A stretch of DNA of 64,000 nucleotides, taken from Isochrysis galbana (taxonomy: Eukaryota > Haptophyta > Isochrysidales > Isochrysidaceae). Of the stretch, positions 63,542-64,000 are shown piece after piece. The translations under genes and the position numbers were made by a program. Each line of letters opens with the position of its first letter. Position 1 is the stretch's first letter. The notes below the pieces were generated by a model. It was not told the DNA's origin. It did no database searches and saw only the letters and a program-made list of their open reading frames with translations. The stretch is taken from contig CM030943.1 of NCBI GenBank assembly GCA_018136815.1, forward strand, positions 297,375-361,374. Direction: 5' to 3'.

Positions 63542-64000
63542 GAGGTGGGAGCAAGCTTTCCGCTGAGCTTCTTGAGGCTGCGAGGGTACTACCAATAGGA
63601 TTTCGCCCATGGACCTTAGCTGTCACGTCTGGGAACGCGGCCCCGGCTCGTTGGGTTTGTAACGACCATGTTTCAAGGACTTCCCGTCCGATCCAAGGAT
63701 CATATCGACGTGCGCTTGTTTACTCGCCACGACTGGCTTTGTAGAGTAGTCAAGCCTCCCAACCTCCTGCCACTATGGGGGCTTGTTTTTGTCATGCAGA
63801 CGCAAAGCCCTCCGTGAACACCAGCCCATCATGATCCCGCGATAAGAACTCGCGATAATGCTTGCAGAGCTTGGTTTTACAGCCGTCACACTACCATGCA
63901 ACCCGTATCGGAGGGTCTCGAGGTGTTATCTCGTGGTCTCGGTATGCTAGCTTATGCCTTATAGTAGTATGAGTATCCTCGTAGAAAAATACTTCTTAAT
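63542..64000. other. Right edge of the window, no gene seen
   Basis: A 68-codon plus-strand frame to 63744 has no recognisable product. The last bases (AAATACTTCTTAAT) resemble the start of a repeat leader. Confidence 0.4.

Noticed and set aside
1-64000. CRISPR arrays, bacterial operons, ribosome binding sites
   Set aside because: None seen; the DNA is eukaryotic nuclear sequence with spliceosomal introns.

Overview
The window is nuclear DNA of a flagellated protist or microalga. Genes carry GT-AG spliceosomal introns of about 80-290 bp. One gene encodes the ciliary protein IFT46 and another the ribosome-assembly factor TSR1. The DNA is GC-rich, full of homopolymer runs and crowded with LINE-type retroelement debris. 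I cannot name the lineage: nothing here is diagnostic beyond a ciliated, non-animal, non-fungal eukaryote. One 100-base run of N (13901-14000) is an assembly gap.

Protein genes I can support, left to right: a ketopantoate reductase-like gene (+, 2 exons, 1649-2907); a small single-span membrane protein (+, 7395-8054); an SRR1-like gene cut by the gap (+, from 12963); an acidic hypothetical protein (-, 16945-17448); a five-exon WD40-type protein (-, 22367-24493); an AIFM2/FSP1-like flavoprotein (-, 26138-27484); a PP2C-fold pseudophosphatase (+, 2 exons, 30826-32716); IFT46 (-, 4 exons, 37364-39340); TSR1 (+, 43940-46207); a MAPR/PGRMC heme-binding protein (-, 3 exons, 48192-48971); an ankyrin-type protein (+, 51978-53138); a very large single-exon protein kinase (-, 54828-60656); and a UBA-domain protein (+, 62180-63541). 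They are housekeeping or signalling genes on both strands with no operon logic.

The spaces between them (about 1-1.6, 3-6, 9-12, 14.4-16, 19.8-22, 25-26, 28.4-30, 33.2-36.2, 42-43.6, 46.9-47.9, 49-51.7, 53.4-54.7 and 61-61.4 kb) are repeats. At least two LINE families are present: reverse transcriptase, endonuclease-domain and ORF-start pieces are visible, all broken. Shorter GC-rich elements of about 750-880 bp appear to share untranslated ends with the LINEs. Three of these are bounded by perfect 15-17 bp target-site duplications, which fixes their ends. Other mobile remains are a hAT-like transposase piece and a small insert nested in a LINE.

The most unusual signal is a short hairpin of about 18 nt found at one end of the short elements, and also directly before the start codon of the LINE ORFs. 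Its stem sequence varies between copies while base pairing is kept, so the structure rather than the sequence looks conserved. Second-rank signals are an element that splits a protein-like sequence, a two-copy segment that keeps an open frame, and a catalytically degenerate PP2C fold.
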